Assembly (NCBI GenBank): GCA_003225055.1
Contig: QIAU01000141.1
Span: 1 to 60,176 of the forward strand
DNA from: Acidobacteriota bacterium
GTDB lineage: Bacteria; Acidobacteriota; Terriglobia; Terriglobales; Acidobacteriaceae
Direction of reading: 5' to 3'
DNA length: 60,176 nt
Shown: positions 21,831 through 30,386 of the stretch, piece by piece
Numbering within the stretch: position 1 is the first letter of the stretch
Layout of the letters: every line of letters begins with the position of its first letter
Notes under the pieces: model-generated
Databases searched by the model: none
What the model saw: the letters and a program-made list of their open reading frames with translations, nothing else
Told to the model about the DNA's origin: nothing
Translations under genes and position numbers: made by a program

Positions 21831-22274
21831 ATGATTGCGCTTCGTTTAGTGCGGCTTATTGAAGATCATTCCGACGAGTTGGCAGAGGGGTTGTTGAAGA
21901 AATTCCAGAACTCGCCTCGGACTAAGGATTTTGCCAAGGTGCCTGCCCATGAGTTGCGGGAGCGCGTATACGAAATTCTGCACAATCTGGGAGATTGGCT
22001 ACTTTACAAGAAAGAGGGAGACGTCGAGCGTCGCTATCGTGAGTTGGGCGCACGCCGCGCCGCCCAGGATGTTTCCGTTTCCGACTACTGTTGGGCGATT
22101 GTTCTGACCAAAGAACATCTCTGGGACTTTCTCGAGAGGCAGGGAATGCTGCGCGGTCCGCTCGAAATTTACGGCGAGATGGAATTGCTGCGCCTGATGG
22201 ACCAGTTCTTCGACCGTGCCCTGTGCTACGCCACAGAAGGTTACGAAAAAACGCGCGTGGCTGATACGGTGTAG
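21831..22274 (+). CDS. RsbRD N-terminal-like (RsbT co-antagonist) protein, 147 aa
   Basis: A soluble, helical, acidic protein: LVRLIEDHSDELAEGLLKKF, then ELRERVYEILHNLGDWLLYK, YRELGARRAAQDVSVSDYCW and MDQFFDRALCYATEGYEKTR. The helix pattern with W and Y positions recalls the globin-like N-terminal sensor domain of RsbR/RsbRD stressosome proteins. The STAS domain that normally follows is absent, so it is a stand-alone domain. The ATG at 21831 has AGGA directly against it, a poor spacing. Its upstream palindrome may control it. Family assignment is by pattern only. Confidence 0.62.
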   Translation: MIALRLVRLIEDHSDELAEGLLKKFQNSPRTKDFAKVPAHELRERVYEILHNLGDWLLYKKEGDVERRYRELGARRAAQDVSVSDYCWAIVLTKEHLWDFLERQGMLRGPLEIYGEMELLRLMDQFFDRALCYATEGYEKTRVADTV

Positions 22275-22337
22275 AGGAGGGCACGCCTATGCGGTTGTGC
22301 TGCTGCCGTCATGGCAAGGTTCTATTGCGAGCGGGCT

Positions 22338-23777
22338 TCAACCGCGAAGCTTGGATTCTGCCAGAAACTTCTGGTCCCACTGCTTGATCATCGGCCACAT
22401 CTGTTTCAACGGACGCTTTAACCCTCTACCGAGCAGCACGGGCCCATTCTCCCAGGGATTCGTATACGGGATGTACAACGCCGCGGCCACCGTGACCTCG
22501 CGGGACCGCTGCGCGCTCCTTGGGGGGCGATCGCCCAAAAATGATCAGGAGCTCGCCAGAGTAATCCCGCGGTCCCCATAGCCAGTAACTCTGGTGATTG
22601 CCGATGGCTTTTGGCAATCCGCACTTTGGCCCAAGCCGATCGATCGCTCCCGCCTCGCCGAAGTTCTTGCCGAAGATGGCGGCTTTGGCGCAGTCCTCCG
22701 GCCGCGGGCTGTAACAGAGACGCGCCATGGCTGCGGTCATCTCCTCCCAGCCGAACTCCCAGGCATTACGATGCGACAAGCGCGCCCTCAGGTGACCTTT
22801 TTCAGAGGCCGGCACAGAGAAGGGAAGCTTCGACTGATAGCGCAGGTAATTCTCAACCGACAGCACAGGAACGGCAATCGGCAGCATTATGACGGTGACG
22901 GCCAAGATCAGGGCTACGAGAGCCGGCTTCACCCAGACCTGAGGTCTGCCGAACCTCTTCGATTGCCACAGCCGTCTCCGGCGAAAACCATGGGATAAAC
23001 CGGAGTCGCGTAATAGTCCTTGCCGTGAAGGACAACCAACGTCGCAAGCACAGCCATAAAAGCCCAGCCCAAGCCTGAAATCCTCGGCCCTCGCGTCCGA
23101 AAAGAAAATAGAACACTCCCGTCAGCCAGACCGGAAATGTCGCCGGAGTCACCAGGAAGATCTGGCGCCCGAGGTAATCCAAAGGCGCCCACTTCAATGT
23201 CGCGGCCGCTTGCCCGAATGTTGCGCATTAGCTCAACCAACGGCCCGTTGTGCTGAAGCTTCCAGATGAGATTGGGAAGAAAGATCAGCAAGGCAATTGG
23301 TCCGCCGATCCAGATCCCCTTGCTGGCAAAGACCCGCCGCTGCTCGGTCAGCAGCGGGCCGACGACAACGGCGAATCCGAACACTGCCATCGAGTACTTG
23401 TTCTCCAGCCCGATTCCGTACCGTACTGCAAACCACAGCCACAGCCTTTGCTCGCCCGTCTTGATGATCCGAAGTAGCAAGTAAGCGGATGGCGGACAGC
23501 GATGTCCCAAGGACGTGGCGGACGAACCAGGCAATGCATTATGAAAGAGCGCTATGAGCGAAGGTTGATCTACGTATCCCCAGGCGGGGCACTCGCCGCA
23601 GGCCATGTGATACAACTCGTCCCCGAAATAGCCGTGCGATTGCTGTCAGCAGATGCAACAGGAGCTTGGTTCCTGCCATGTACAGCACGAGCGCAGGTCC
23701 GCTGCTGAACCAGGGCTCCGATGGGCTGGTTTCGGCACCGCCTTGGCCGCAACTGCTTTTGGTGCTGTGGCACTCAT
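22338..23777 (-). pseudogene. Broken GT39-type (PMT/ArnT-like) glycosyltransferase
   Basis: Minus-strand pieces in different frames join to one protein: ALVLYMAGTKLLLHLL, then GYFGDELYHMACGECPAWGY and VDQPSLIALFHNALPG. These are followed by GLENKYSMAVFGFAVVVGPL, KWAPLDYLGRQIFLVTPATF, GKDYYATPVYPMVFAG and a C-terminal part ending LKQMWPMIKQWD. The ACGE-x-PAWGYVDQP loop is typical of membrane glycosyltransferases using polyprenyl-linked sugars. At least four frameshifts, and an apparent deletion just after the FHNALPG segment, show the gene is dead. Residue identity between breaks is still high, so decay is recent. Confidence 0.78.
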
Positions 23778-23822
23778 GCTGTCGGCTCCTCGATCATCAA
23801 TTCGTTGCTCAGCCATTAACGC

Positions 23823-24404
23823 TCAGCGCTTCCTATTCGCTCCCTCTTTCCGCAGCGCCTCAAAGGTCATCTCTTGAGCGCGACTCCCTGTTTGGCTCTT
23901 CCAATCAAGAAAGAGGCTCGCGTAATTTTGCGTGATGTAACGATCCGGCGCAACGCCCAGCGCCCGGGCGGTTTGATCAATCCAACGCGGCGGGCCTTCG
24001 ATCTCGGCAAAGTTGCCGATCGGGGTTTCGTCGAGCACGACGCACCCGTTGCCATCATTCCACTCGGTGCGAAATTTCTCATAATGGAAACTCGGGTCGA
24101 ACCCAAGAGCGCGCAGGATGGCTTCCATTTCTCTTCCATTTTCGACGCGGGTTTCGGTTTCCACCCGTGTTTTATGACGGCCTCGACTGCCCTTAGCTTT
24201 ATGAGTCAAGACCCACTCCGGCCCAAATTTCCGCAATCGCAGCAGTTCCCCCCGACGCCGTAGGGGCTGGCCCGGGAGGTCGTATAGGGTGTTCATTTCG
24301 TGCGTGCGATGAGTTTTACGACGAAACCCCAATTTGCGGAGCTGAGCTGAAAGCGCCGGCAGATCTGCAGCGCGAAACTTGACTTCAACTTCTCTCGAGG
24401 ACAT
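23823..24404 (-). CDS. CYTH-domain protein (class IV adenylate cyclase/triphosphatase type)
   Basis: A 193-residue soluble protein. The N-terminal E-x-E-x-K signature is present as REVEVKFRAADLP. Further tunnel residues appear in NTLYDLPGQPLRRRGELLRL, LTHKAKGSRGRHKTRVETET, and VVLDETPIGNFAEIEGPPRW, where the acidic and basic residues bind metal and triphosphate. CYTH proteins split triphosphates or make cAMP; which applies here cannot be told. It lies downstream of the DedA-rhodanese gene on the same strand with a gap of about 65 nt. Confidence 0.88.
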   Translation of the reverse strand: MSSREVEVKFRAADLPALSAQLRKLGFRRKTHRTHEMNTLYDLPGQPLRRRGELLRLRKFGPEWVLTHKAKGSRGRHKTRVETETRVENGREMEAILRALGFDPSFHYEKFRTEWNDGNGCVVLDETPIGNFAEIEGPPRWIDQTARALGVAPDRYITQNYASLFLDWKSQTGSRAQEMTFEALRKEGANRKR

Positions 24405-24470
24405 CAGGAAAAGTATATGTGAGGGGAAGAAACTAGCGTGGGCTAACGACCAAGGACCAACCGCCGACGA

Positions 24471-25442
24471 CTAAGTAAAGGTTGGCAGTTTAACCATGTC
24501 GTCACGGGGTACGTTTTCCAGCGCTTGTCCGGCTTTCCGCCAGGCGCCGAGGCCACCGACAATAACGAAAGCATTGAATCCTTTTTCCCGCAGCAGATGC
24601 GCCACCCGGGCGCTGGTAGCTTCGCGCGCTCAAGTGCAGTAGACATAGATATCTTTGTCCTTGGGCAGAGCCTTCAGTTCCTCGGGCAGATTGTTGGGTT
24701 CGATGCGAATCGAGCCGCGAATACGATCGGCGCCAGCATCGTAGTAGCCATGGCTACGCACGTCGACGATCAGGATCTTAGTTACCCCTTCCGATTCAAG
24801 CTTGCGTGCCAATTCTCCCACTTGCACCCGGGGAACAACCTGGTAAAGGCGGTGTCTGCTAAACAGGTAAACACGGTAGGCAATAAACCCGATTAAGGCG
24901 CCCAGCACCACGAACTCGACTACGTGCTGGGCAGTTTGAAATCCATGGGTGATCGACGCGACAAAGTCACGGAAAACATACCCGACGGTGCCGTAGGCGA
25001 GCGTATAGAGAGCTGCGCCCGCAAGGTCGAACCAGAGAAACTGTTCGTATCGCATCTTCATGCTCCCCGCCAGAGGGGGCGCCATGGTATTGACGCCTGG
25101 AACGAATTTCGCCAGCAGTAGCGTCGCCTTGCCTCGTTTGTAGAACGATTCTGCCGAGCGCAGGATGCAGCTCTCCGGGTTGGCCGACACCTTGCACAGG
25201 AAGCCCAGCAGCGCCCAGCCCATGCAGCGGCCCAGAATGTAGAGCAGCGAGTCGCCGAGGGCCAGCGCGATCAAAGCCACCGCAAATACCATGGGAGCAC
25301 GCAGTGTGTGCGCGGCGGATGCGGCGCCGCCTGCTACCAGGGCGAGTGCCGCCGGCATGGGCAAGCCGATTGATTCTGCGAGCACTACCAGGAAGATGAC
25401 CAGGTATCCGTGATGCGCGATCAGTGAGACGAAGTCGCTCAT
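24471..25442 (-). CDS. DedA-rhodanese fusion with in-frame TGA; candidate selenoprotein
   Basis: Residues 1-200 form a DedA/VTT membrane domain: ESIGLPMPAALALVAGGAAS, FVPGVNTMAPPLAGSMKMRY, and several hydrophobic helices. Residues from about 205 form a rhodanese domain: ILIVDVRSHGYYDAGADRIR, then LPKDKDIYVYC269-T270. TGA at 24632-24630 follows as codon 271. In frame, translation continues AREATSARVAHLLREKGFNA, VIVGGLGAWRKAGQALENV to TAG at 24471, which completes the domain. Relatives I recall read YCTC-x2-EATSARVA, so TGA stands for Cys. A GC hairpin lies 17-31 nt beyond. Either selenocysteine or a recent nonsense mutation explains this; without readthrough the protein ends at residue 270. 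Confidence 0.7.
24599..24613 (-). promoter_or_regulatory. Possible bacterial SECIS hairpin after the in-frame TGA
   Basis: On the minus strand GCGCC-CGGGT-GGCGC forms a perfect 5-bp stem with a 5-nt loop. The loop starts 22 nt after the TGA and has G at its second position, within the usual spacing for bacterial SECIS elements. A weaker AGC/GCT pair could extend the stem outside. GC-rich coding DNA makes such hairpins by chance fairly often. Confidence 0.35.
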
Positions 25443-25907
25443 AGAGTTGAGCCGCTAGACTAAACAGGATTAGATTCGCGGTCTAGGGGAAAGCTTCAGG
25501 AAGGTCGGCCTTCCGGAGGTCTTGCGGGCCTCCGTTTTCCGATCGAATCGCGTGTGTCGGTGAGCAACCTCATTGTGGGCACCCATAAGTCGGCATTGAA
25601 AAACTCATCCGCCGGCCAAGAAATTGCTTGTTAAAGTTTTGCAAGCTGTATTGACCGGTGTAACCGAAAGGGATGATGCCGCCTGTTCGTGAGTGGGGTG
25701 GGGCCGGGCCGCTGTTCCCGGAGGTGTTTGCAGCAAAAACTCGTGCCCGCTCGGGCATGCGTCGGCTCGGGACCGCTCCTGAGAGAGGGCCGATTTGAGA
25801 TGCTGGGAATTTCTGACAAGAAAAATTAACCGCAGTGGCGCAGAATACGCCGGGAGAGCCGAAAAATATCTCTGCGTACTCTGCACTAGGATCTCGGCGG
25901 CGAAAAA
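25443..25907. other. Intergenic region between DedA-rhodanese and polyprenyl synthase genes
   Basis: No gene is supported. Two adjacent hairpins occur near 25499-25540 (GGAAGG-TCGG-CCTTCC and CGGAGG-n9-CCTCCG, followed by TTTTCC) and one at 25744-25757 (TGCCCG-CT-CGGGCA). The 3' third carries the palindromic repeat listed next. Confidence 0.45.
25825..25886. repeat. ATTAACCGCAGAG-type dispersed repeat, copy 1
   Basis: ATTAACCGCAGTGGCGCAG opens the element and TCTCTGCGTACTCTGC nearly closes it, so the two ends are imperfect reverse complements built on GCAGAG words. A related sequence occurs at 50896-50952. It resembles the dispersed ACCGCAGAGACGCAGAG repeats known from several environmental bacterial genomes. 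Confidence 0.55.
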
Positions 25908-26903
25908 TCACTTCTCTCGTGCCACCACAAACTCAGGCGCCCAAAGCAAAGCGCGTTTAATTTCAGAGTCGGGGAACTGACAGACGGCCTTGCGTGCCGA
26001 TTCGGCATATTCCAAGGCACGGGCATTGGCGGCATCGAGCGATCCATAGCGGCTCAAGATATCCAGGATCTGGGGGTGGGTGACGCCGTTGAAAGCCCGA
26101 TCGTGGAGGACGGTCTCGATCCTCCTCCTTTCTTCCGCAGTGCAGCGATCGAGCGCATGAATGACCGACATCGTGACCTTGCCCTCGCGTAAATCGCTGG
26201 CCACCGGCTTACCCAAGATGGTTTCCGAGGCCGTCAAATCGAGCACGTCATCGACAATCTGAAAAGCCATTCCCAGATCGCGTCCGTACTGCCCCAATTT
26301 CTCTTCCTGGTCAGGCGTTGCCCCACCCAGGATTCCGCCCAGCCGCATGCAAACCGAAAACAGGCAAGCCGTCTTGCGATAGATGAGATCGAAATGCTCC
26401 TCGAGTGAGATCAGCTTGCCTAATTTCTCCATCTGCAGCAGTTCGCCCTCGACCATCTGCTGGGTGAGTTCGATCAAGGTGTCGAGGATCCGGAAATTTC
26501 GTTCCTGCACGGCAATCTTGAAGGCCTGCATGTAAAGCCAGTCGCCCGCCAGCACGCATTTCGAGTTGCCCCACTGGGTGTTGGCCGCAGGCCGTCCCCG
26601 CCGGGTCTTGGCTTCATCAATGATGTCGTCGTGAACCAGGGTGGCGGTGTGAATGATCTCAACTACCGCTCCTAGCCGGATGGCCCCGCGGCCTTCGTAG
26701 TTAAACAGCTTGGACGAGAGCAACACCAACGCCGGGCGAATCCGCTTTCCTCCTCCACCGCGCAGGTATTCCCCGATATCGGTAATTGCCGCCACATTGG
26801 AGACAGTGTCGCGCCCGAACTCGCGTTCCATGACCGCGAGGTCGTGGCGCAGCAACTCGAAAATTTCTTTCCCGTTAATGGCGGCTGGCGTGCTCAAGAT
26901 CAC
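25908..26903 (-). CDS. Polyprenyl diphosphate synthase (hepta/octaprenyl type)
   Basis: A trans-prenyltransferase of about 331 residues that builds the isoprenoid tail of quinones or related lipids. Both Asp-rich motifs are present: LVHDDIIDEAKTRRGRPA (first) and FQIVDDVLDLTASETILGKP (second). GGGGKRIRPALVLLSSKLF precedes them, and DLREGKVTMSVIHAL follows. The opening codon is GTG at 26903, but TTG at 26897 has a better-spaced AAGGA (8 nt). Chain length of the product cannot be read off by eye. It lies 55 nt downstream of yajQ on the same strand. Confidence 0.93.
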   Translation of the reverse strand: MILSTPAAINGKEIFELLRHDLAVMEREFGRDTVSNVAAITDIGEYLRGGGGKRIRPALVLLSSKLFNYEGRGAIRLGAVVEIIHTATLVHDDIIDEAKTRRGRPAANTQWGNSKCVLAGDWLYMQAFKIAVQERNFRILDTLIELTQQMVEGELLQMEKLGKLISLEEHFDLIYRKTACLFSVCMRLGGILGGATPDQEEKLGQYGRDLGMAFQIVDDVLDLTASETILGKPVASDLREGKVTMSVIHALDRCTAEERRRIETVLHDRAFNGVTHPQILDILSRYGSLDAANARALEYAESARKAVCQFPDSEIKRALLWAPEFVVAREK

Positions 26904-26957
26904 TGTCCTTCTGGTCAGAGGGGAGTATCGTTCTCTCCGTGCCTCCCTGGTAGATGT

Positions 26958-27455
26958 TCAGTTGGTTCGATAATTCGTGAACTGCATATCAATACCCAAA
27001 TCCTGCTGCCGCAGCATAGCGATGATTTCCTGAAGCGAGTCGCGATCTTTGCCGCTGACACGCACCAGATCGCCCTGGATCGAAGCCTGTACCTTCTTCT
27101 TGGAATTCTTAATTAGCTTCACAATATCGCGCGCCTTCTCGATCGGGATCCCCTGCTGCATGGAGATCTTTTGCCGGACCGTGGAGCCCGCCGCGGGTTC
27201 CACCGCGCCGTAGGTGAGGCCTTTCAGCGGCACGCCGCGCTTGACCAGTTTCTGCTGGAAAACGTCATTGACCGCCTTCAGCTTGAACTCGTCCACCGAC
27301 GAGAGAATAATGGCGTCTTTGCCCTCCAATGCGATGTCTGACTTCGAATCCTTCAGATCGAAGCGCGTATGGATTTCCTTTAGCGCCTGCTGAATGGCAT
27401 TGCTGACCTCCTGCAGGTCGATTTTGCTCACGATATCGAAGCTGTTGTCGGGCAT
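26958..27455 (-). CDS. yajQ: YajQ-family nucleotide-binding protein
   Basis: A 165-residue cytoplasmic protein with the two-ferredoxin-fold YajQ layout. It begins MPDNSFDIVSKIDLQEVSNA. FDLKDSKSDIALEGKDAIIL, PAAGSTVRQKISMQQGIPIE, and KKVQASIQGDLVRVSGKDRD follow, and it ends DLGIDMQFTNYR. Length and order match the family closely. Members bind c-di-GMP or other nucleotides in some bacteria, but the cellular role varies. It is co-directional with the polyprenyl synthase and tatD genes. Confidence 0.95.
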   Translation of the reverse strand: MPDNSFDIVSKIDLQEVSNAIQQALKEIHTRFDLKDSKSDIALEGKDAIILSSVDEFKLKAVNDVFQQKLVKRGVPLKGLTYGAVEPAAGSTVRQKISMQQGIPIEKARDIVKLIKNSKKKVQASIQGDLVRVSGKDRDSLQEIIAMLRQQDLGIDMQFTNYRTN

Positions 27456-27508
27456 GGTCTTAGATAGTAACCGATAAGATTAACTTTCCCCTACTCAAGA
27501 TGCACTCG

Positions 27509-28321
27509 CTAAGGGGAGTTCACTTTCTCACGAAGCGAAAAGAAACGATAGAAATTGCTGCTCGTCTCGTGCCCGATTTCTTCGGTCGAGAGTCCGCGCA
27601 ATTCACCCAGTTGCCGCGCAACTTCTTTGACAAACGCGGGCTCATTGCGCTTGCCTCGATGCGGCACCGGTGCCAGATAAGGTGAGTCGGTCTCAATCAG
27701 AATGCGATCCAGGGGAACCGCTTTGCCCGCATCACGGATCCGTTGCGCTTTTGGGAATGTTACATTGCCGGCGAACGAGATCATAAATCCCATGTCGAGG
27801 GCGAGCTTGGCGTGGACGGTCATCCCCGTAAAGCAGTGCAAGATCCCGCCCAGCCCACTCGAACTCCAATGCTCCTTGATGAAACTCAGACAGTCATCCC
27901 AGGCGTCTTCACTGCCATTCGAAGGACGACAATGAATGACGATAGGCAGGTTTGCGGCGCGTGCCAGCTCCATCTGCCGCACAAAGACTTGCTGCTGCAC
28001 ATCGCGCGGCGAGTGGGCGTAGAAATAATCCAATCCGATTTCGCCCCAGGCAATTACTTTGGGATGCCTTGCCAGTCGCTCCAGTTCCTGGAAATCGCCA
28101 TCGGTGGGCAACTTGGCCTCGTGAGGATGAATGCCAACCGTAGTGTGAAGAAACTCGTACTGCTCCGCGAGTCGAATGCCGCAATCGAGCGACCCCGGCC
28201 CATCTCCATTGCCGATCGCGACGATGTCGTCGATACCGGCTTCTCGCGCGCGCGCAATCACCTGCTCGCGATCCGCCTGGAACTGCTTGCCTTCGAGATG
28301 TGCGTGAGAATCAACGAACAT
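27509..28321 (-). CDS. tatD: TatD-family metal-dependent deoxyribonuclease
   Basis: Started at ATG 28321 (MFVDSHAHLEGKQFQADREQ), the protein has 270 residues, the family norm. Metal ligands are visible in DSHAHLEG, in the AWGEIGLDYFY segment, in IVIHCRPSN and in the LIETDSPYLAP loop. GILHCFTGMTVHAKLALDMG is also typical. TatD enzymes are 3'-5' exonucleases of the TIM-barrel hydrolase group. The gene lies 64 nt downstream of metG, the classic metG-tatD pairing. Confidence 0.94.
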   Translation of the reverse strand: MFVDSHAHLEGKQFQADREQVIARAREAGIDDIVAIGNGDGPGSLDCGIRLAEQYEFLHTTVGIHPHEAKLPTDGDFQELERLARHPKVIAWGEIGLDYFYAHSPRDVQQQVFVRQMELARAANLPIVIHCRPSNGSEDAWDDCLSFIKEHWSSSGLGGILHCFTGMTVHAKLALDMGFMISFAGNVTFPKAQRIRDAGKAVPLDRILIETDSPYLAPVPHRGKRNEPAFVKEVARQLGELRGLSTEEIGHETSSNFYRFFSLREKVNSP

Positions 28322-28385
28322 AAATGAAGAGGCAAGGAACATGGGGAGACGGGTCTCTGACCCGTTCAGCCGAGCGAAGCTCGGC

Positions 28386-30386
28386 CTATTTCAGCCGTGT
28401 CCCCACGGGCACGTCTTCGAGAAAACTGCACAGCACCGGCTTACCGCCTTCGGCAGAAGCCGCCACAATCATTCCGTTCGATTCCAGGCCCCGAAGTTTG
28501 CGAGGAGCAAGGTTGGCCACGATGACGACCTTGCGTCCCACCAACGTCTCAGGGGCGTAGCTCTCGGCAATTCCGGCGACCACCTGGCGCACTTCCGATC
28601 CAATGTCCACTTCGAGCCGCAGCAACTTGTCCGCACCCTTCACTTTTTCCGCCACCTTCACCTGACCGACGCGCATCTCGACCTTAGCGAAATCATCGAT
28701 GCTGATTCTGCCGTCGAGTGACGGGCCAGCAGCATTAGGCGGGGGCGCAGCCGCAGTCTCGACGGCAGGAGCGCTCGGCTTCTGTTCCGGTGCAGCCGGG
28801 CCCTCACGTTGCTGCTCTTCCATCTTCTGCATGCTTGCAATCGTGCTCTTGTCGGCGCGCGGGAACACCGGTTCGATAGTACCAAGCTTAGTGCCCAGTT
28901 TGAGTTGCCCCCAGTTGAGATCCGACAAACGAAACTGCTTGAGCTCCCCCAAGCCCAGTTGTGCCCAGATGCGCGCCGTCGAATCCGGAATTACAGGGTG
29001 CGCCAGTGCCGTGACGATCCGCAAAGCCTCCGCGCTGGTATACAGAATCGTCCCTAGGCGGGAGCGGCTCATTTCATCCTGCTGCTCGCCTAGCGTCCAA
29101 GGTTCCGTCTCCACGATGTATTTATTTACCGCCCCCACCAGCGACCAGGCTGATTCGAGAGCCCGCGAGAACTGGTACTGATCGAAGAGTGCGCTGAAAT
29201 CGGCGATTGTCTTGCGCGCCCCTTCGGCGATTTCATTATCCAGCGCTTTGCGTGCCGCAGTTTGGGACGGATAGGGAACCTCGCCACGAAAATAGCGTGA
29301 GATCATGGTCAAGGTTCGGCTGGCCAGATTGCCCAGACCGTTTGCCAGATCGGCGTTGTAGCGTTGCACCAGCGCATCGAAGGAGAAAGATCCGTCCTGG
29401 CCAAAAACAACTTCGCGCAGAAGGAAATAGCGCAAGGCGTCGGAGCCCATTGCTTCAACAATGGTCTCGGCGCGCACGATGTTCCCGCGCGACTTCGACA
29501 TCTTGTTTTCTTCGAACAGCAGCCAGCCATGCGCCACGATGGCCTTGGGCAGGGCAAGACCTGCCGCCATCAGGAACGCCGGCCAGTACACGCAATGAAA
29601 GCGCACGATTTCCTTACCGATCATGTGCAGATCGGCGGGCCAGTATTTCTCATACTGGCTCGTGTCGCCTGACCCGTAGCCCAAAGCGGTGATGTAGTTG
29701 GATAGCGCGTCCAGCCAGACGTAGACGACATGCCCGGGATCGTCGGGCACGGGCACACCCCATTTGAATGTCGAGCGGCTGACCGACAGGTCGCGCAGCC
29801 CGCTGCGCACAAACGACATCACCTCGTTGCGCCGCGTGTCCGGACGGATGAAGTCTGGTTGTTCGGTATAGAGACGGAGCAGCTTGTCCTGAAACGCAGA
29901 GAGCTTGAAGAAGTAGTTTTCTTCATGAACCGTTTCGGTGGGGCGCCCGCACTCCGGACAGGGCGCGCCGGGGCCGACCGCATCGACGTACAGCTCGTCG
30001 TAGATGCAATATTGTCCGGTGTACGAGCCCTTGTAGATATAACCATTATCGCGAATCTTCCGCCAAAGAGCTTGCACACCTTTCTTGTGCCGATCCGAAG
30101 TGGTGCGAATGTAGTCGTCGTAGGTCAGGCCGAGACGATCCCATAACTTGCGGAAGGCGGAAGAGACTTCGTCGGCCCACTGCTGCGGCGGCTTACCTGC
30201 GGCCACCGCGGCCCGCTCCACATGCACACCATGTTCATCGGTGCCAGTCAGAAAGAAAGTATCGGCTCCCAGCATGCGCTGGCGGCGAGCAATTGCGTCA
30301 CAAGTTATGGTCGTGTAGGCGTGGCCGATGTGGGGCCGCGCATTGACGTAGTAGATTGGTGTCGTGAGATAAAACTTCCTGCTCAT
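28386..30386 (-). CDS. metG: Methionyl-tRNA synthetase
   Basis: A 666-residue class I synthetase charging tRNA-Met. The HIGH signature appears as NARPHIGHAYTTITCDAIAR and the KMSKS loop as FEENKMSKSRGNIVRAETIV. A reduced zinc knuckle reads CPECGRPTETVHEENYFF. After the anticodon-binding helices, a Pro/Ala-rich linker (about 535-565) leads to a C-terminal EMAP-II/Trbp111-like tRNA-binding domain (DFAKVEMRVGQVKVAEKVKG) that dimerises the enzyme. Its start overlaps the stop of larC by 4 nt. Confidence 0.97.
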   Translation of the reverse strand: MSRKFYLTTPIYYVNARPHIGHAYTTITCDAIARRQRMLGADTFFLTGTDEHGVHVERAAVAAGKPPQQWADEVSSAFRKLWDRLGLTYDDYIRTTSDRHKKGVQALWRKIRDNGYIYKGSYTGQYCIYDELYVDAVGPGAPCPECGRPTETVHEENYFFKLSAFQDKLLRLYTEQPDFIRPDTRRNEVMSFVRSGLRDLSVSRSTFKWGVPVPDDPGHVVYVWLDALSNYITALGYGSGDTSQYEKYWPADLHMIGKEIVRFHCVYWPAFLMAAGLALPKAIVAHGWLLFEENKMSKSRGNIVRAETIVEAMGSDALRYFLLREVVFGQDGSFSFDALVQRYNADLANGLGNLASRTLTMISRYFRGEVPYPSQTAARKALDNEIAEGARKTIADFSALFDQYQFSRALESAWSLVGAVNKYIVETEPWTLGEQQDEMSRSRLGTILYTSAEALRIVTALAHPVIPDSTARIWAQLGLGELKQFRLSDLNWGQLKLGTKLGTIEPVFPRADKSTIASMQKMEEQQREGPAAPEQKPSAPAVETAAAPPPNAAGPSLDGRISIDDFAKVEMRVGQVKVAEKVKGADKLLRLEVDIGSEVRQVVAGIAESYAPETLVGRKVVIVANLAPRKLRGLESNGMIVAASAEGGKPVLCSFLEDVPVGTRLK

